Assembly (NCBI GenBank): GCA_024860865.1
Contig: JACRDV010000048.1
Location: forward strand, 1-12,443
Origin: JACRDV01 sp024860865 [NCBI: Methanobacteriota archaeon]
GTDB taxonomy: Archaea; JACRDV01
DNA: 12,443 nucleotides
Direction: 5' to 3'
Shown: positions 1-6,305 of the stretch, piece after piece
How positions within the stretch are numbered: the first letter of the stretch is position 1
How the letters are laid out: each line of letters begins with the position of its first letter
Translations under genes and position numbers: made by a program
The notes under the pieces: generated by a model
What the model was told of the DNA's origin: nothing
The model's database searches: none
What the model saw: the letters and a program-made list of their open reading frames with translations, nothing else

Positions 1-311
1 AATACCGCTAGAGCAAGGACGATTATAGAGATTATAGAATGGAAAATAACAATAGGCAAGTATACATACTTATAGGCAATTGGAAAAGTTAGTTTAGGAA
101 ACTCTGTGCGTCCTTCTATTAATGATTTTACCATATAACTCACTAGAAAACCGATATCAAGGGCAAGAGCTGATAGCATTATTCTATGATGGAAAATACT
201 TTTGTGCTTTCGAGCATAAAGCACCCCTATTGTAAAAGCGATTGTTGTGCATATTTCTAAAACCATGCTTAAATCAGAGTAGAAGCCAGCTTTTGTACCT
301 AAAAAACCCAT
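1..311 (-). CDS. DUF420-family membrane protein, 3' part missing at window edge
   Basis: An open frame reads from ATG at 311 down to base 1 without a stop (103 codons), so the C-terminus lies outside the window. The protein is strongly hydrophobic, with three candidate membrane segments at about residues 15-33, 44-62 and 82-103. The HHR at 41-43 followed by IMLSALALDIGFLVSYMV, an EGRTEF turn and a later H91 match the usual pattern of DUF420 (YozB-like) integral membrane proteins. Their biochemical role is not established; they are often near respiratory oxidase genes. An in-frame TAA three codons upstream makes ATG 311 the only sensible start. There is no Shine-Dalgarno, but a TATA-like TTATTAAAAT (332-341) lies about 25 nt before it, fitting a leaderless transcript. 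Family assignment is from recalled motifs. Confidence 0.72.
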   Translation of the reverse strand, partial: MGFLGTKAGFYSDLSMVLEICTTIAFTIGVLYARKHKSIFHHRIMLSALALDIGFLVSYMVKSLIEGRTEFPKLTFPIAYKYVYLPIVIFHSIISIIVLALAV

Positions 312-651
312 GTGAAAATGTTAATGGAATCATTTTAATAAGCCTTTCTTTAGAGGGCAAACCCCGCGTTTCGATAACAGAACCTATGAAAAAAGCGAGA
401 GGGTCTATTTTTCGAGATTTTTCGCCTTTCTATGAAGAGTTAAAAACTTTGAAGCAAATCGGGCTCTTTAATTTTTATATATTAAAACTGCAGTTCCGTA
501 GTTGTAATTAAAATCCATCCAACTTGGATGCTCCAAGGGTCTAAACTCTTTGCAATATCGTAAACTATGTGCAAGCCTAATTCTCGGCGTAGCGCCCGAA
601 GACCTGTCCTGGCTTGATGCTGATTTTCTGCATTCCGATGCATTAATTTTA
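312..651. other. intergenic stretch with short palindromes, no convincing gene
   Basis: About 340 bp without a supported gene. Bases 312-480 are AT-rich upstream DNA of the DUF420 gene. From about 500 composition shifts towards that of the ATPase gene. Two overlapping palindromes share one arm: CATCCAA-C-TTGGATG (516-530) and CTTGGA-TGC-TCCAAG (523-537). A smaller TGCAT-TCCG-ATGCA hairpin lies at 629-642. A 53-codon ATG frame on the minus strand (643 to 482) and an 89-codon frame on the plus strand (242-511) have no recognisable similarity, and neither is called. Confidence 0.5.
332..341 (-). promoter_or_regulatory. TATA box for the DUF420 gene (leaderless)
   Basis: On the minus strand TTATTAAAAT ends 20 nt before the ATG at 311. 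An archaeal TATA box at this distance puts the transcription start at or next to the ATG. This agrees with the absence of a ribosome binding site. Confidence 0.4.
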
Positions 652-655
652 TATA
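647..655 (+). promoter_or_regulatory. TATA box of the ATPase gene
   Basis: TTTTATATA lies about 46-54 nt before the TTG start at 701. It predicts a transcription start near 675-680 and a leader of roughly 22 nt carrying the GGTGAG ribosome binding site at 692-697. The box runs into the first of the three 16-bp repeats, so a protein bound to them would compete with TBP. Confidence 0.4.
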
Positions 656-699
656 CACTGGTGCATCTATACATTAGTGTATAAATACACTGGTGAGTA
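652..699 (+). repeat. three tandem 16-bp repeats, likely operator array
   Basis: Three back-to-back 16-bp units: 652-667 TATACACTGGTGCATC, 668-683 TATACATTAGTGTATA and 684-699 AATACACTGGTGAGTA. The middle unit is a perfect inverted repeat (TATACA-TTAG-TGTATA); the outer two keep the left half and the TG of the right half. The array fills the space between the TATA box and the TTG start, and the third copy supplies the GGTGAG ribosome binding site. Spaced dimer sites over a promoter point to an operator, possibly bound by the winged-helix domain of the gene it precedes. That partner is inference. Confidence 0.7.
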
Positions 700-700
700 A

Positions 701-1795
701 TTGAGGATTGGAAAAGAAGTCGTAGGTGAAGGATTCATCGACAGAGAGAAAGAGTTGAGGAAAATTAGAGGATTAATCCAAAAAAGTAACATAGTCATTT
801 ACGGTCCTCGACGCATAGGAAAAAGCTCATTGATGTTAGAGGCGGCAAGACGGTTGAGGCGAAGATACGCTTGTGTCAGAATAGATGTGCGGCGCCTCAT
901 CCCGCTCGATCATAAAAATTTTATCAAGCACCTCGGGCTAGCTGCACTTGAAGCTTACAGCGATGCAACCGGTGAAAAGCTTTTGCTATTTGTTGAACGA
1001 GTGAAAATGGAGCTACCTGAGTTGTTGAGTCGCATTCGCGTGCACATTAAAGACTGGGTTGAGCTGAGCATTGCTCCAAGCCCAGACCTCACGGATTTCC
1101 TAAAACGTACTTTTGAGATGGGCGAGCAACTTTCTTGGAAAGCTAAGAAAGATTTCATCCTGATGATAGATGAGCTACCGGGACTCGTGAGGTTAACGAA
1201 GGGGCGCCCCGACAAAAAAGATCTCGATTTTCTATGGGCGCTCCGCGGTCACATGAATGAAGCAAAACATGTGCATTACATTGTCTCCGGCTCGGAGGTA
1301 GGGATGATGGAACGCCTCTGCGGTTCTAGGGAAGCGCCGTTCTACGGTTCGCTCATCCCGATAAAACTCGGCGGGCTCGAGAGGAGAAGCTCGTTGAAGT
1401 TTTTGGAGATGTTCATACCAAGCGAGTTCGCGAACGTCATTGTTAAAGAAACCTCATGTTTTCCCTTGTACCTGCAAGCTTACGCGACTGCTGCAAAGCT
1501 GGATGGTAAAACTCTCGAGAGCCTCCATACCTCCGTATTCGAGCTACTTCACCTGCACTTCAGCGACCTAGAGAACCATCTCTCGCCACAGCAGCGACTG
1601 ATCCTCAGAACTATGGCGTCAAAAAACATTAGGACGACGCGAGAGACATCAAAGGCGTTAGAGATGCCATACACAACCATACATTCAAACCTCGAGAGGG
1701 CAGTCCTTACTGGTTTTTTGCAGAAGGTTGGTGAGGGAAAGTACGAGTTCACCGACCCGCTATTTCCAAAGTGGTTGGCCCTGCCTCTCCTATAA
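701..1795 (+). CDS. archaeal P-loop ATPase with C-terminal winged-helix domain
   Basis: A 364-residue STAND/AAA-like ATPase of the type abundant in Archaea (ATPase_2 family). Walker A is GPRRIGKSS (35-43), Walker B is ILMIDELPG (153-161), and a VSGSEVG sensor strand follows (195-201). Residues about 294-350 form a winged helix with a recognition-helix-like TTIHSNLERAVLTGFLQKVG, followed by TDPLFPKW (351-358), a typical ending of this family. The molecular role of these proteins is mostly unknown; many are linked to mobile DNA. The TTG at 701 is chosen because an in-frame TAA precedes it directly and GGTGAG (692-697) gives the same GGTG-to-start distance as other genes here. Base use differs from the neighbours: hand counts of sample lines give about 47-55% G+C against 33-38%. 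Abundant CTC, CGC and GAG codons support horizontal acquisition. Substrate and partner are unknown. Confidence 0.88.
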   Translation: MRIGKEVVGEGFIDREKELRKIRGLIQKSNIVIYGPRRIGKSSLMLEAARRLRRRYACVRIDVRRLIPLDHKNFIKHLGLAALEAYSDATGEKLLLFVERVKMELPELLSRIRVHIKDWVELSIAPSPDLTDFLKRTFEMGEQLSWKAKKDFILMIDELPGLVRLTKGRPDKKDLDFLWALRGHMNEAKHVHYIVSGSEVGMMERLCGSREAPFYGSLIPIKLGGLERRSSLKFLEMFIPSEFANVIVKETSCFPLYLQAYATAAKLDGKTLESLHTSVFELLHLHFSDLENHLSPQQRLILRTMASKNIRTTRETSKALEMPYTTIHSNLERAVLTGFLQKVGEGKYEFTDPLFPKWLALPLL

Positions 1796-1802
1796 ACTGG
1801 TG
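1791..1802 (+). repeat. fourth copy of the ATPase upstream repeat core, over the stop codon
   Basis: TATAAACTGGTG matches the repeat core TATACACTGGTG of 652-663 at 11 of 12 positions and in the same orientation. It overlaps the ATPase stop codon (1793-1795). Homology to TnpB begins at about 1801, so this copy lies exactly at the junction. It may be a recombination or duplication scar flanking the ATPase module. Confidence 0.45.
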
Positions 1803-2002
1803 GCTGGGATATAGATTAACGATTGATTAATAGGCAGCTTAATGCTGCTCTTAATCTATTAAAAACCCAAAATGAAGGAGTGCGGTTCGCTCCGAATAGC
1901 TGGGCGAATGTAGTTTTGATGCGGAACGAGGGATTAATGAACTCTAATCCGCTGAGCATAAGCCCAGAAGTTGCAAGCGCGCCTAATATGCAACAGAACT
2001 AG
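1801..2002 (+). pseudogene. tnpB: TnpB (IS605 OrfB) C-terminal remnant, frameshifted
   Basis: The frame from 1801 reads GYRLTID. Four bases (TAAT, 1828-1831) then break the frame, and the frame from 1832 reads RQLNAALNLLKTQNEG and stays open to TAG at 2000-2002. Joined, TIDRQLNAALNLL matches the last RuvC block of TnpB nucleases (D-R-x-x-N-A-A-x-N), the motif with the final catalytic Asp. Everything upstream (zinc ribbon, earlier RuvC motifs, N-terminus) is missing and replaced by the ATPase gene. The last codons overlap the end of the convergent DHPS-like gene, so no right-end structure or guide RNA region is left. It is inert. Without a search, family assignment rests on the motif alone. 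Confidence 0.6.
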
Positions 2003-3543
2003 AATAACTCCATATCTTGAACATAACTTTTGCCAGTTTTTAAAGAAGTCTCAGCTTTTTCTAACTCTCTACCTAAATATGCTGCATGGTCAAATCTAGA
2101 AATAAGATTATGGCTAATAATTGTATCGCAAATCGCTTTTGCAGATTTTCCTTTGATAATTAAATTTTGTTTACCTTGTGGAGAATATTGAATGACTACA
2201 ATTTTGTCTTTGTCAATTAGAATCTTGAAAATCCCCTTTGGATCTCCTACAAAAACTTCGCTTTCTTGAGAATTAATCATTTCAACATCTTTTTCAATTG
2301 TTGGATCATATTCTTCTCCACGTCCGATTTTTTCTTTTACAGCCAATAAATCAATTCCAATATCTTTTGGATGTGAACCTCTTTGTCTCGCCAACATCAT
2401 CATTTTACTTGCTGTTAAAAGTTCTTCAACCGAACCTTTTGTTTTGGATGAAGCTTCAGGGGTAAAAATTATACTTACGCCTAACTCGAAAGCTATGCCG
2501 GCTAGAAGAGCATTAACCCCAATTGAATCAGCATCAATTAATTCTACCACATTCCCAGCGCCAAAGAACAGTGGAACAGTTGGATTTCTTTGCGCAAACT
2601 CATAATATGCAACAATCGATTCAACCAATCCAAAATTAATCGGATCAAGAACCGGATCAGCAATAATTTTAGAAATACCAAGTTGATGTGCAAGCTTAAT
2701 GTTGCTTTCAAGTGATTGAACTCGTTCATATGGCTTTTTTGGAATTTCTCCATTACCAGGTAAAATAACTACCGGGATATTTTTTACTGCTTCCGCTACT
2801 TGCTCTACATTGCTTCGATTTATACTTAAAACTAAATCAGCGCCTGCTTTAACTCCTGCTTTAATTTCATCCGGGTCAGCAGTATCGATGCTAACAGAAA
2901 CTTTAAGTTCAGTTTTTATTTTTCCAATCATTTCTTCAATTTTTTCTGGCCGAGGTTGATTAGCAATCATCCCAAGGTCAATCATATGAGCGCCTGAAGC
3001 AACATAGTATTTTGCTCTCTCAATGAGTTGAAATGTAGTTAAAGCTGGGGCGTTGACTATTTCAGCTAAAATTCTTGCTGGAAAATCTTTTCCAATAGGT
3101 AATTCTCCAATTAAAAAATTGCCAGGCTTTTTGAGCAAATTTTGGATATCAAGCTTTTGTTCAAATTCTTTTAATTGCTTTAAGGCTCTTTCTTTGAGTT
3201 TACTTGAAAGGAGTTTATCAGCAGGAATTGCTGCTGAAAGTTGGACATCAGCTAGGTTATCCAACACAAATGGTAGATCAGCAACATCCCTAGGGCCCTT
3301 AAATGTAGGTATCCCAATTGATTTTTCAACTTCTGAGACATCAGCATGTACTAGGCCAGGAACTAAAATTAGATCAAACTCCTTTAAATCAAGGCGCATT
3401 AAAAAATTTTTAATTATAGTTGGGCTTAAGAAAGCAGCAATTGGAACTGACAAATCAACTACAGTGGTTTCTGCCTTGCTTAACTTAGAAAGGTTTTTTA
3501 CTCTGTCCTTTGCAAGTTGACCAGTAACTAATAATACCTTCAA
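1999..3543 (-). CDS. archaeal dihydropteroate-synthase-like protein
   Basis: A 514-residue protein of the archaeal DHPS-like type implicated in H4MPT synthesis. The N-terminal part (1 to about 155) starts KVLLVTGQLAKDRV and is specific to this family. A pterin-binding-like TIM barrel follows: GAHMIDLG (184-191), SVSIDT (216-221), LVLSINRS (237-244) and ADPVLDPINFG (295-305). The canonical bacterial N-T-P-D-S-F loop is absent. The C-terminus (about 465-514: GKSAKAI, HAAYLGRELEKAE, YVQDMELF) resembles the DUF4346 domain attached to these proteins. A longer frame reaches 3660, but family N-termini begin at KVLLVTG and AGTGAT stands in for a ribosome binding site before TTG 3543, so that start is chosen. 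A TATA-like TTTATATTT (3563-3571) lies inside the divergent AIPS gene. It presumably joins a pterin to an arylamine-type acceptor; the reaction here is inferred. Confidence 0.85.
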   Translation of the reverse strand: MKVLLVTGQLAKDRVKNLSKLSKAETTVVDLSVPIAAFLSPTIIKNFLMRLDLKEFDLILVPGLVHADVSEVEKSIGIPTFKGPRDVADLPFVLDNLADVQLSAAIPADKLLSSKLKERALKQLKEFEQKLDIQNLLKKPGNFLIGELPIGKDFPARILAEIVNAPALTTFQLIERAKYYVASGAHMIDLGMIANQPRPEKIEEMIGKIKTELKVSVSIDTADPDEIKAGVKAGADLVLSINRSNVEQVAEAVKNIPVVILPGNGEIPKKPYERVQSLESNIKLAHQLGISKIIADPVLDPINFGLVESIVAYYEFAQRNPTVPLFFGAGNVVELIDADSIGVNALLAGIAFELGVSIIFTPEASSKTKGSVEELLTASKMMMLARQRGSHPKDIGIDLLAVKEKIGRGEEYDPTIEKDVEMINSQESEVFVGDPKGIFKILIDKDKIVVIQYSPQGKQNLIIKGKSAKAICDTIISHNLISRFDHAAYLGRELEKAETSLKTGKSYVQDMELF

Positions 3544-3553
3544 GGTAATCACT
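3544..3553. promoter_or_regulatory. 10-bp divergent spacer acting as ribosome binding site on both strands
   Basis: GGTAATCACT separates the two facing TTG starts. Read on the plus strand it gives GGTAATC, one mismatch from the archaeal GGTGATC, 3 nt before the AIPS start. Read on the minus strand it gives AGTGATTACC, with GTGAT 4 nt before the DHPS-like start. Both promoters must therefore lie inside the opposite coding sequence; the minus-strand candidate TATA is 3563-3571. Confidence 0.55.
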
Positions 3554-4147
3554 TTGCTTAGCAAATATAAAGAACAAGGAGATAGAATTTTTGGCGGCTT
3601 AGGGAGAGCTTTAGGCGATTTAGGTTTAACTCCAAATATGATAACTTTTCTTAGTTTCATTTGTGCTACATTGGTAGGAGTTGCCTTTGCTTTAAAATTT
3701 CTACTTCTCGCAGGGTTATTAACTATTTTAACTGGATTTTTTGATGTCCTCGATGGAGTAACTGCCCGTGTAACTAAGCAAACAACAAAGTTTGGCGGAG
3801 TTTTTGATTCTATTTTGGACCGATATTCTGAAGTTATTATCTTTGCCGGAATTATATGGTATGGAGTTAATTGGATAATCGGGTTGCTAGCACTTGCAGG
3901 TTCATTATTGGTGAGTTATACTAGAGCTAAAGGTGAGATTTTAGGCATTCAAATGTCAGGAGTTGGATTTGCAGAAAGATTGGAGAGATTAATTTTACTT
4001 GCCCTTGGAGCAATTACTGCTTTTCTGATTCCTCAAGTCTTTGGATTTTTAACTCTTGGGTTATTTGTTGTTCTAATTGCCCTTTTGTCTCATATTACTG
4101 CTTTACATAGGTTCTTCTATATTTGGCAACAACTTAAAAAGCAGTGA
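3554..4147 (+). CDS. archaetidylinositol phosphate synthase (CDP-alcohol phosphatidyltransferase)
   Basis: A 197-residue polytopic membrane enzyme. The complete CDP-alcohol phosphatidyltransferase signature is present with exact spacing: D64-x2-D67-G68-x2-A71-R72-x8-G81-x3-D85-x3-D89. Hydrophobic segments before and after fit the six-helix fold. In archaea such enzymes couple CDP-archaeol to L-myo-inositol-1-phosphate, glycerol phosphate or serine. Inositol-1-phosphate as acceptor is favoured here because the inositol-1-phosphate synthase gene lies 1 kb downstream in the same orientation. The TTG start at 3554 follows GGTAATC by 3 nt. The stop is 6 nt before the PHP-domain gene, so the two are probably cotranscribed. 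Other acceptors cannot be excluded from sequence alone. Confidence 0.85.
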   Translation: MLSKYKEQGDRIFGGLGRALGDLGLTPNMITFLSFICATLVGVAFALKFLLLAGLLTILTGFFDVLDGVTARVTKQTTKFGGVFDSILDRYSEVIIFAGIIWYGVNWIIGLLALAGSLLVSYTRAKGEILGIQMSGVGFAERLERLILLALGAITAFLIPQVFGFLTLGLFVVLIALLSHITALHRFFYIWQQLKKQ

Positions 4148-4153
4148 AGGAAA

Positions 4154-4780
4154 TTGCTTAAAGTAGATTTACACATTCATACAAAATATTCTTTTGATTC
4201 AAAATCTTCCATTGAAGAAATTATTGAAAAAGCAATTGAGAGAAAATTAGATGCTGTTGCCATAACTGACCACAATAGCTACGAAGGTTGCTTACAAATC
4301 AAGCAAATAGAATTACCTAAAAACTTAATAATTATTCCTGGAATTGAATTGCGCACAAAAGAAGGCGATATTTTACTTTTAAATACCATGCATAGATTTG
4401 AAAAAGGTCTTTCTCTCTTTAAAGTTTTAGAAGTTGCTCAGAAGTTTAGAATAATCACAATAGCTCCACATCCATTCGCTATAACACAGCCTGGGATCAA
4501 AGATTTTATTAAATTAGAAGAAATAAACGCAGTAGAAGTTATTAATGGCAGAGATTTTTTTGGTAGAGCAAATTATAAAGCATTAAAAGCAGCCCAAGGA
4601 TATAAAAAAATTGGGATTGCTTGCAGTGATGCGCATAGCGCTGATGATGTGGGGAATGTTTATACTTTAGTTGAAGCAGAACAGTCAATAGCTAGCATTT
4701 TGAACTCTATCATTGGGGGAAAAATAAAAATCCCGGAGCAATTTCTGCCATCTAAATTTTGGTCAAAACTTGGATTCTAA
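4154..4780 (+). CDS. PHP-domain metal-dependent phosphoesterase
   Basis: A 208-residue stand-alone PHP-domain protein. All metal-ligand motifs are present: H7-x-H9, D39-H40 (AITDHN), E65 (PGIEL), H106 (APHPF) and D159-x-H161 (CSDAH). No polymerase or other domain is attached, so this is a small-molecule phosphatase or phosphodiesterase type with a trinuclear metal site. The TTG start is 6 nt after the AIPS stop, preceded by an AAGGAAA purine stretch, so translation is likely coupled. Position between AIPS and inositol-1-phosphate synthase makes archaetidylinositol-phosphate dephosphorylation a plausible role. That is inference; nucleotide or oligoribonucleotide phosphatase activity is equally compatible with the fold. 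Confidence 0.88.
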   Translation: MLKVDLHIHTKYSFDSKSSIEEIIEKAIERKLDAVAITDHNSYEGCLQIKQIELPKNLIIIPGIELRTKEGDILLLNTMHRFEKGLSLFKVLEVAQKFRIITIAPHPFAITQPGIKDFIKLEEINAVEVINGRDFFGRANYKALKAAQGYKKIGIACSDAHSADDVGNVYTLVEAEQSIASILNSIIGGKIKIPEQFLPSKFWSKLGF

Positions 4781-4785
4781 AAATA

Positions 4786-5124
4786 TTAATTACTTTTATC
4801 AAATAAAGTACGAATTAAACTTTCTAAATATTCTTTTGCTTTTAAAAGGAGTTCTTCACCCTTTGGGGTAATTCTATAATATTTCCTAGGCAAAATTTCA
4901 CCGTTTTGCCACTCAGACATAACATAACCTTTGCCTTCTAATCGGTATAGAACGACATATGCAGTAATTATTGCTGGTTCCCAACCAAATCGTTTTTTAA
5001 TTTCGCTCTGGATCTCATAGGCATACATTGGGCGCTCTTTTAAAAGTCTGAGAACATACATCCAAAGATTTTCATAAGTGGTTTTGTCCCTTAACCTATC
5101 GATAGGCAGACGTTCAAGAGGCAT
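4786..5124 (-). CDS. PadR-family transcriptional regulator
   Basis: A 112-residue PadR-type regulator. The winged helix covers about 18-95: NLWMYVLRLLKERPMYAYEI, then FGWEPAIITAYVVLYRLEGKGYV, where the recognition helix of this family carries the xxVYxxLxRLExxGYV pattern, then a wing ending RKYYRITPKGEELL. A short C-terminal helix (about 90-108) would serve dimerisation. It ends 5 bp from the convergent PHP gene and starts 95 bp from the divergent inositol-1-phosphate synthase. An 18-bp palindrome lies 7 bp upstream of its ATG and a second copy 10 bp upstream of the synthase ATG. Autoregulation plus control of the synthase operon is the simplest reading. The effector is unknown. Confidence 0.9.
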   Translation of the reverse strand: MPLERLPIDRLRDKTTYENLWMYVLRLLKERPMYAYEIQSEIKKRFGWEPAIITAYVVLYRLEGKGYVMSEWQNGEILPRKYYRITPKGEELLLKAKEYLESLIRTLFDKSN

Positions 5125-5129
5125 GTTAG

Positions 5130-5151
5130 ATATTTTATGACCGTAAAATAT
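5130..5151. promoter_or_regulatory. PadR operator candidate 1 (next to padR start)
   Basis: Perfect inverted repeat ATATTTTA-TGACCG-TAAAATAT. Its core ATTTTATGACCGTAAAAT (5132-5149) matches the second palindrome at 5192-5209 outside the centre. It overlaps the TATA-like TTAATATAT (minus strand, 5148-5156) of the PadR gene and ends 6 bp before its ATG, a placement typical of autorepression. Confidence 0.6.
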
Positions 5152-5163
5152 ATTAATTTAGCT

Positions 5164-5172
5164 GTTTATACT
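5164..5172 (+). promoter_or_regulatory. TATA box of the inositol-1-phosphate synthase operon
   Basis: GTTTATACT lies about 48-56 nt before the ATG at 5220, which puts the transcription start near 5195, inside the second palindrome. Occupancy of that site would be expected to block initiation. Confidence 0.4.
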
Positions 5173-5191
5173 ACTTTTAGGCTTATTTAGA

Positions 5192-5209
5192 ATTTTATTG
5201 TCATAAAAT
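5192..5209. promoter_or_regulatory. PadR operator candidate 2 (in front of the synthase start)
   Basis: Inverted repeat ATTTTAT-TGTC-ATAAAAT with 7-bp perfect arms. It shares the pattern ATTTTAT-N4-(G/A)TAAAAT with 5132-5149, and the two centres are 60 bp apart. It covers the predicted transcription start of the synthase operon. Confidence 0.6.
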
Positions 5210-5219
5210 AAGGGTCTCT

Positions 5220-6305
5220 ATGACGGAAATTCGCGTTGCGATAGCTGGAGTTGGCAATGTTGCATCAGCTCTTGTGCAAGGAATAGCGTTTTATGCTCAA
5301 GCAGAGAACGAAGACAGCATTTTAGGTCTAATGCACCCTGAGATAAATGGATACAAAGTAAATGACATTAAAATTGTTGCTGCTTTTGATGTGAATAAGC
5401 ACAAAATTGGAAAAGATATCAGCCAAGCTATTTTTCTTGAGCCAAACAATTGCCTCATATTTTCAGAAGTCCCGAAAATTGGAATTGAGGTGAAGAAGGG
5501 ACCAGTGCTTGATGGGATTGGAGAAACATTAGTTGATTCAGTTCCAGTGGATGAAAACCAAAAGCCTGTTGACGTTAAAAAAGAGCTTGAAAATTCCAAT
5601 GCCGATGTTTTAGTGAATTTAGTTCCTGTTGGATCTGATAAAGCAGCTAAATTCTATGCTGAGGCCGCAATTGATGCTGGCTGCGCAGTTATAAATGGAA
5701 TGCCTGCATTTGTCGCAAATAATAAAGAAATTGTTGCTAAAGCTGAAAAAAGTGGAGTTCCAGTAATCGGAGATGATGTTAAATCTCAAGTTGGGGCAAC
5801 TATTGTTCATAGGGCATTAGTTGATTTACTAGTAAACCGCGGTGTGAGACTCAAGAATACTTACCAATTAAATTTTGGCGGGGACATGGACTTTAAAAAT
5901 ATGCTTTCAAGAGAGAGGCTAAAAACAAAAAAAATCACAAAAACTGAAGCTGTTCGGAGTTTGATACCTGAGGATTATAGGGAGAGAGTCGGAATTCACA
6001 TCGGACCAAGCGATTATGTTCCATTTTTAAACAACCAAAAAATTGCTTACATAAGGGTCGAAGGAGAGAAGTTTGGTAGAGTTCCAATGTATATAGATGT
6101 AAAATTGCATGTCCATGATGCCCCAAACTCTGCCGGTTGTTTAGTTGATTGTATTCGATGTGCAAAAATTGGATTAGATCGGGGCATCAGCGGAATTTTA
6201 TATTCGCCTTCTGCGGCATATATGAAATATCCCCCTGAGAAGATGCCGGATCCACAAGCATTTAAATCACTCGAAGAGTTCATAACAGGGAAAAGAGAAC
6301 GTTAG
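5220..6305 (+). CDS. ino1: L-myo-inositol-1-phosphate synthase
   Basis: A 361-residue archaeal-type inositol-1-phosphate synthase, which converts glucose-6-phosphate to L-myo-inositol-1-phosphate with bound NAD. The Rossmann start AIAGVGNVASALVQ (7-20) carries the G-x-G-N-x-x-S fingerprint. GDDVKSQVGAT (184-194), NFGGDMDFKN (218-227), KKITKTEAV (237-245) and HDAPNSAG (299-306) are the catalytic and substrate-binding blocks of the family, including the conserved lysines. Length is in the usual range for archaeal members. It heads an operon with a RAM-domain protein (49 bp after) and a PfkB kinase. Together with AIPS at 3554 it supplies the headgroup of inositol ether lipids. The only upstream G-rich stretch, AGGGT, is a weak ribosome site, but ATG 5220 directly precedes the Rossmann fold. 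Confidence 0.93.
   Translation: MTEIRVAIAGVGNVASALVQGIAFYAQAENEDSILGLMHPEINGYKVNDIKIVAAFDVNKHKIGKDISQAIFLEPNNCLIFSEVPKIGIEVKKGPVLDGIGETLVDSVPVDENQKPVDVKKELENSNADVLVNLVPVGSDKAAKFYAEAAIDAGCAVINGMPAFVANNKEIVAKAEKSGVPVIGDDVKSQVGATIVHRALVDLLVNRGVRLKNTYQLNFGGDMDFKNMLSRERLKTKKITKTEAVRSLIPEDYRERVGIHIGPSDYVPFLNNQKIAYIRVEGEKFGRVPMYIDVKLHVHDAPNSAGCLVDCIRCAKIGLDRGISGILYSPSAAYMKYPPEKMPDPQAFKSLEEFITGKRER

Noticed and set aside
242-511. 89-codon plus-strand open frame
   Set aside because: It overlaps the start and promoter region of the DUF420 gene on the opposite strand, lacks a ribosome site and resembles no family.
482-643. 53-codon minus-strand frame from an ATG at 643
   Set aside because: Reads TGLRALRRELGLHIVYDI and may be a relic of something that arrived with the GC-rich insert, but no family is recognised and palindromes interrupt it; not supportable as a gene.
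1811-1859. Long imperfect stem (ATAGATTAA/TTAATCTAT around GCAGC-TTAAT-GCTGC) as a terminator or structured RNA
   Set aside because: The segment is explained as the TnpB coding remnant and no T-run follows on either strand.
3053-3520. 155-codon open frame antisense to the DHPS-like gene
   Set aside because: Serine-rich mirror of a conserved coding sequence, no motif and no start signal.
3543-3660. 39-residue N-terminal extension of the DHPS-like protein
   Set aside because: It would run antisense into the AIPS gene, is Lys/Pro-rich without similarity, and the family N-terminus starts at KVLLVTG.
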